This document shows, piece by piece, positions 5,208 through 8,074 of a DNA stretch of 8,074 nt. Each line of letters starts with the position of its first letter. Positions within the stretch are counted from its first letter, which is position 1. The notes under the pieces were generated by a model. The model saw only the letters and a list, made by a program, of their open reading frames with translations. It searched no databases and was not told the DNA's origin. Source of the stretch: CAZKAP01 sp964550895. Lineage in GTDB: Bacteria > Bacteroidota > Bacteroidia > Flavobacteriales > Flavobacteriaceae. Both the position numbers and the translations under genes were made by a program. Location of the stretch: NCBI GenBank assembly GCA_964550895.1, contig CAZKAP010000064.1, positions 1 to 8,074 on the forward strand, given 5' to 3'.

Positions 5208-6215
5208 TCAGGAAACGGACTTCACAGTTTCAATGATACGCTGTGCCACCTGATAGGGATTGGCATTGGATGCCGGACGGCGATCTTCCAGATATCCTTT
5301 CCAGCCACTTTCTACCGTGGCTATGGGAATACGAATGGAAGCACCCCGGTCGGAGACCCCGTAGGAGAATGCCTCGATGTGCTGGGTCTCGTGCAGCCCG
5401 GTCAGTCGTTCGTCATTATAGGCCCCATATACGTTGATATGCTCCTGAGTTACCGGACGGAAGGCCTCACAGATTCGATCGTAGGTTTCCTTGTTACCGG
5501 CATTACGCATCAAAGAGTTGGAGAAGTTGGCATGCATGCCGCTGCCGTTCCAGTCGCCCGGAACCGGTTTGGGGTGCAATTCGATATAATACCCGTACTT
5601 CTCAGTGATGCGATTCAGCAGGTAGCGCGCTACCCACAATATGTCTCCCGCACGCCTGGCTCCTTTGGCGAACGTCTGGAATTCCCATTGTCCGGGGGCT
5701 ACTTCCTGGTTAATACCTTCCACGTTGATGCCGGCTTCCAGGCAGGCGTCCAGATGCTCTTCCACAAATTCACGACCCCAGGTGTAGCGACCTCCTACGG
5801 AGCAGTAGTATTTGCCCTGCGGGCCAGGGAAACCGCCCCGGGGGAAGCCCAAGGGCAGATCCGTTTCCGTATTCATCAGGAAGTATTCCTGCTCGAAACC
5901 AAACCAGAAATCTTCGTCGTCGTCGTCAATAATCGCACGGTAATTGGTCGGGTGGGGAGTGCTGTCGGCATTCAGTACCTCAGTCATGACCAGCCATCCG
6001 TTTGGGCGGTCCGGATCGGGAAATATAGCCACCGGCTTTAGTAAGCAGTCCGAAGAATTACCTTCCGCCTGGTTGGTAGAGCTCCCGTCGAAGGACCACA
6101 TGGGACAGCTCTCGAGTTTACCATCGAAGTTGTCCACGATTTTTGTTTTACTCCTCAGTTCCTGGGTGGGGGTGTAACCATCCAGCCAGATGTACTCTAA
6201 TTTAGACTTACTCAT
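5208..6215 (-). CDS. glnII: type II glutamine synthetase (beta-Grasp, eukaryote-like)
   Basis: A cytoplasmic enzyme making glutamine from glutamate, ammonia and ATP, the entry point for ammonia assimilation and the nitrogen donor for purine synthesis. The 335-residue length is that of GSII, well below the roughly 470 of GSI and 700 or more of GSIII. Diagnostic motifs are WSFDGSSTNQAEG at 40-52 (beta-Grasp signature), FGFEQEYF at 105-112 (metal-binding glutamates), and APGQWEFQ at 173-180. Next come KPVPGDWNGSGMHANFS at 216-232 (ATP/glutamate site), DRGASIRIP at 289-297, and the C-terminal YLEDRRPASNANPY at 308-321. No tyrosine adenylylation loop of the GSI type is present. The ATG at 6215 is preceded by AAGGAG at a 10-nt gap and a good promoter. 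It appears monocistronic. The function is certain. Whether a second synthetase exists elsewhere in the genome cannot be seen. Confidence 0.96.
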   Translation of the reverse strand: MSKSKLEYIWLDGYTPTQELRSKTKIVDNFDGKLESCPMWSFDGSSTNQAEGNSSDCLLKPVAIFPDPDRPNGWLVMTEVLNADSTPHPTNYRAIIDDDDEDFWFGFEQEYFLMNTETDLPLGFPRGGFPGPQGKYYCSVGGRYTWGREFVEEHLDACLEAGINVEGINQEVAPGQWEFQTFAKGARRAGDILWVARYLLNRITEKYGYYIELHPKPVPGDWNGSGMHANFSNSLMRNAGNKETYDRICEAFRPVTQEHINVYGAYNDERLTGLHETQHIEAFSYGVSDRGASIRIPIATVESGWKGYLEDRRPASNANPYQVAQRIIETVKSVS

Positions 6216-6225
6216 ATGAAGTTGA

Positions 6226-6231
6226 CTCCTT
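6226..6231 (-). promoter_or_regulatory. strong Shine-Dalgarno sequence of glutamine synthetase
   Basis: AAGGAG on the minus strand lies 10 nt before the ATG at 6215. It is notable because most other starts in this window have weak or no Shine-Dalgarno sequence, and it fixes the start choice. Confidence 0.6.
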
Positions 6232-6246
6232 AAGATGTTTAAGGGC

Positions 6247-6275
6247 CAAAATTATAGGAATTCGGAGATAATCAA
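6247..6275 (-). promoter_or_regulatory. Bacteroidota-type promoter of glutamine synthetase
   Basis: On the minus strand, TTG at 6275-6273 is followed after 18 nt by TAATTTTG at 6254-6247, a full TAnnTTTG match. Transcription would begin near 6240, giving a leader of about 25 nt that contains the AAGGAG ribosome binding site. No operator-like palindrome overlaps it. Confidence 0.75.
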
Positions 6276-6379
6276 TTTCAAGCTCAGCCTTTTTGATTGA
6301 ATTTTTTTCCACACAGAAAAGAGTTCATACCGACAATCAGTTATGAGGTAGATATCTTATGGGCTAAGAATTTTTTGAG

Positions 6380-6416
6380 ACCAGAAAGGGTTGTTGATAA
6401 GTCGGACCTTCCTGGT
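6380..6416. repeat. imperfect inverted repeat in the glnII/purM intergenic region
   Basis: ACCAGAAAGG (6380-6389) and CCTTCCTGGT (6407-6416) pair at 9 of 10 positions around a 17-nt loop. It lies upstream of the promoter proposed for the PurM-like gene, so it could be a regulator site or a chance repeat. The rest of the 6276-6445 stretch holds no gene that I can support. Confidence 0.3.
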
Positions 6417-6445
6417 TCTTATGCCTGCCGTTCCCACCGCCTCCC

Positions 6446-6480
6446 TTGTCGCACAAAACCAGCCCGAAGTAGTACTTTTG
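6446..6480 (+). promoter_or_regulatory. probable promoter of the PurM-like gene
   Basis: TACTTTTG at 6473-6480 matches TAnnTTTG exactly. The nearest TTG, at 6446-6448, is 24 nt away, one base longer than the usual range. Transcription would begin near 6487, about 9 nt before the ATG at 6496, which supports that start over the upstream in-frame ATG codons. Confidence 0.55.
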
Positions 6481-6495
6481 AATCAAAATTTCCGT

Positions 6496-7680
6496 ATGTC
6501 TTCTTCAGAGCGCTACGAAAAGCGGGGTGTTTCAGCCTCCAAAACTGACGTTCACAAGGCCGTCGCTCATCTTGATCCGGGACTATATCCGAAGGCTTTT
6601 TGCAAAATCGTCCCCGACCTGCTGGGAAACGATCCGGAATTCTGCAACATCATGCATGCAGACGGAGCAGGGACCAAGTCTTCACTGGCCTATATGTACT
6701 GGAAAGAAACCGGGGATATCAGTGTATGGAAAGGCATTGCCCAGGACGCCCTGGTCATGAATACCGACGACCTGCTCTGTGTCGGAGCCACGGGGCCGAT
6801 CCTGCTCTCGGTGACCATAGGCCGAAATAAACAGCTGATTCCGGGCGAAGTCTTAAATGTCCTGATACAGGGGATGCAGGAACTGGTTAATCGCTTCGCG
6901 CAATGGGGCATACAGATCGAATACACGGGCGGAGAGACCGCCGATGTGGGAGATCTGGTCCGAACCGTCATTGTGGATTCCACAGTCGTGGCCCGGATGC
7001 CGCGTTCCCGCGTGGTGGATAATGCCCGCATACGGCCCGGAGATGCCATAGTAGGACTGGCCTCCTTCGGTCAGGCCTCTTACGAAAGCGAGTACAATGG
7101 GGGTATGGGCAGCAATGGTTTAACCTCGGCAAGGCACGACGTCTTCGCCAATGAACTGGCTTCCAAGTATCCCGAAAGTTACGACGGTGCTGTACCAGCA
7201 GAGCTCGTGTATTCCGGTGGTCGCAAGCTAACCGACCCGGTGGAGGGCACTCCATTGGACGCGGGCAAGCTGGTGCTTTCGCCTACCCGAACTTATGCTC
7301 CCGTTATCCGTCAGCTGCTCGAACAGGTTTCCCCGGATGCCCTGCATGGCCTCGTTCACTGTAGCGGGGGAGCCCAGACCAAGATTCTCAACTTTATAGA
7401 CGATGCCCACGTTATTAAGGACAACCTATTCGAACTGCCCCCGCTCTTCCGCCTGATCCAGGCGGAATCCGGGACACCCATGGAAGAGATGTACCGCGTT
7501 TTCAATTGCGGTCACCGCATGGAATGCTATGTCGATCCCGCGGTTGCCGGAGAGGTGGTGCAAATCGCAGAATCCTTTGGGGTGGAGGCCCGCGTGGTGG
7601 GTAGGGTAGAGGAAGGAAAGGGTTCATCCCTGTCCATCGAAAGCGAATTTGGCTCCTTTCAGTATAAGAAGGAAGCGTGA
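6496..7680 (+). CDS. purM: phosphoribosylformylglycinamidine cyclo-ligase-like AIR synthase (Bacteroidota PurM)
   Basis: Expected to convert FGAM and ATP to aminoimidazole ribonucleotide, the fifth step of de novo purine synthesis, in the cytoplasm. From the ATG at 6496 it has 394 residues, about 50 more than the E. coli enzyme. The N-terminal AIRS domain shows YEKRGVSAS at 7-15, HADGAGTKSSLAY at 54-66 (nucleotide-binding strand with D56), AQDALVMNTDDLLCVGA at 82-98, and GGETADVGDLV at 145-155. The second domain starts near 187 with GLASFGQ and holds NGGMGSNGLTSAR at 201-213, where canonical PurM has an HSNG loop. It also has LVHCSGGAQTKIL at 286-298 in place of the usual glycine-rich TGGG. 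The reading frame is open further upstream (from 6391), but that part resembles no PurM and contains the promoter. It is followed 78 nt later by prfA, probably in one transcript. The family is firm; catalytic identity is inferred from homology of a divergent branch. Confidence 0.88.
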   Translation: MSSSERYEKRGVSASKTDVHKAVAHLDPGLYPKAFCKIVPDLLGNDPEFCNIMHADGAGTKSSLAYMYWKETGDISVWKGIAQDALVMNTDDLLCVGATGPILLSVTIGRNKQLIPGEVLNVLIQGMQELVNRFAQWGIQIEYTGGETADVGDLVRTVIVDSTVVARMPRSRVVDNARIRPGDAIVGLASFGQASYESEYNGGMGSNGLTSARHDVFANELASKYPESYDGAVPAELVYSGGRKLTDPVEGTPLDAGKLVLSPTRTYAPVIRQLLEQVSPDALHGLVHCSGGAQTKILNFIDDAHVIKDNLFELPPLFRLIQAESGTPMEEMYRVFNCGHRMECYVDPAVAGEVVQIAESFGVEARVVGRVEEGKGSSLSIESEFGSFQYKKEA

Positions 7681-7717
7681 GCACGGACCGGGCGGCTGCA
7701 TTTCGCTAAGGGGACCG

Positions 7718-7741
7718 GAGCGTAATTTCGTAAATTCGCTC
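7718..7741 (+). other. hairpin in the purM-prfA gap, just before the prfA start
   Basis: GAGCG-T-AATTT (7718-7728) and AAATT-CGCTC (7732-7741) form a 10-bp stem with one bulged T and a 3-nt loop. It ends 17 nt before the prfA ATG. Within it, TAATTTCG and TAAATTCG each resemble TAnnTTTG with one mismatch, so it may instead be a weak internal promoter. No T-tract follows, so termination is unlikely. Confidence 0.35.
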
Positions 7742-7758
7742 ACTGGAAAGAAAGGTGA

Positions 7759-8074
7759 ATGATAGATAAACTCAACATAATCAAACAGCGCTTCGACGAG
7801 GTATCCGACCTCATTATTCAGCCGGATGTGATCGCCGACCAGAAGCGCTATGTGAAGTTGAACAAGGAGTACAAGGACCTTAAGGCCCTTATGGACAAGC
7901 GCGAGGAGTACATCAGCCTCAAGGCCAACCTGTCTGAGGCCGAGGAAATACTGTCCGATGGAAGCGATCCCGAGATGGTGGAGATGGCCCGCCTGCAACT
8001 GGATGAGGCCCGGGAGGCCTTGCCCGTGCTCGAAGAAGCCATTAAGCTCATGCTGATTCCCAGGGATCCCGAGG
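7759..8074 (+). CDS. prfA: peptide chain release factor 1, N-terminal part (cut by the window edge)
   Basis: Release factor 1 reads UAA and UAG at the ribosomal A site and triggers peptide release. The first 105 residues are present, from the ATG at 7759 (MIDKLNIIKQRFDEVSDLI) to LMLIPRDPE at the edge. The early pattern, with a Y-x-K-L-x-K-E-Y motif at about 31-38 and a long charged helix pair, is that of RF1 domain 1. LMLIPRDPE at 97-105 is the conserved junction into the next domain. The anticodon-like PxT tripeptide and the catalytic GGQ loop lie beyond the window, so RF1 rather than RF2 is judged from the N terminus; RF2 has a different opening and usually a programmed frameshift. A weak AAAGGTG precedes the ATG. 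It follows the PurM-like gene by 78 nt, suggesting a shared transcript. Confidence 0.9.
   Translation, partial: MIDKLNIIKQRFDEVSDLIIQPDVIADQKRYVKLNKEYKDLKALMDKREEYISLKANLSEAEEILSDGSDPEMVEMARLQLDEAREALPVLEEAIKLMLIPRDPE

Noticed and set aside
5160..6041. 293-codon plus-strand ORF opposite glutamine synthetase
   Set aside because: It is a long open frame caused by codon bias of glnII on the other strand; it starts inside the terminator stem and has no family motif.
1347..6466. Shared 12-mer AAAACCAGCCCG in the terminator (1347) and before purM (about 6455)
   Set aside because: A 12-base match is expected by chance in an 8-kb window compared with itself; no longer similarity surrounds it.
6391..6495. 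Upstream extension of the PurM-like gene, superficially like a signal peptide
   Set aside because: It contains the TAnnTTTG promoter element, and the conserved cytoplasmic enzyme begins at the ATG at 6496.
6297..6548. 83-codon plus-strand ORF across the glnII/purM gap
   Set aside because: It overlaps the purM start in another frame, lacks a promoter at the right place and shows no family pattern.
1..8074. CRISPR array, insertion sequence, integrase or phage gene
   Set aside because: No regularly spaced direct repeats, terminal inverted repeats with a transposase, or phage-like proteins were found on either strand.

Overview
This is chromosomal housekeeping DNA with one accessory-looking regulatory operon, most likely from a marine flavobacterium (Bacteroidota, Flavobacteriia). 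Four things support this. Promoters of the Bacteroidota type (TTG, about 17-23 nt, TAnnTTTG) lie just before several genes. Shine-Dalgarno sequences are mostly weak, with very short leaders. There is a small type II (beta-Grasp) glutamine synthetase, and a BlaI-type repressor is paired with an M56 peptidase ending in a TonB-receptor plug-like tail. The coding DNA is GC-richer than in most flavobacteria, which would suit a Robiginitalea/Muriicola-like genus; that genus guess is inference only.

Layout. Positions 1-54 (minus) hold the 5' three quarters of a tRNA-Arg(ACG), cut by the window edge, with its promoter at 97-127. Divergent from it is apt (144-665, plus), which appears to begin at a TTG codon. 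A 51-residue small protein gene on the minus strand (728-883) faces apt. An AT-rich, mostly non-coding stretch follows (about 1024-1342) and ends in a strong stem-loop terminator (1343-1376) that serves the next operon. That operon is minus-strand: BlaI/MecI-family repressor (3673-4029), then, 2 nt after its stop codon, an M56/BlaR1-like membrane metallopeptidase (1448-3670). Two tandem AACT-N8-AGTT palindromes (4057-4092) in front of the repressor gene are the probable operator.

Divergent from the repressor is a CaCA-family calcium/sodium antiporter (4171-5112, plus, TTG start). It converges with the type II glutamine synthetase (5208-6215, minus) across a shared bidirectional terminator (5150-5177). 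Divergent from glutamine synthetase are a PurM-like AIR synthase (6496-7680, plus) and the start of prfA, release factor 1 (7759 to the window end).

Functionally, apt and the PurM-like gene belong to purine salvage and de novo purine synthesis. Glutamine synthetase supplies the glutamine used by purine synthesis. tRNA-Arg and prfA belong to translation. The BlaI-M56 pair is an envelope-signal switch: the membrane peptidase is expected to inactivate the repressor after sensing something outside the cytoplasm. Nothing here looks like a phage, insertion sequence or CRISPR array. The least explained parts are the plug-tailed M56 protein, the small ORFs between 728 and 1148, and the operator architecture.
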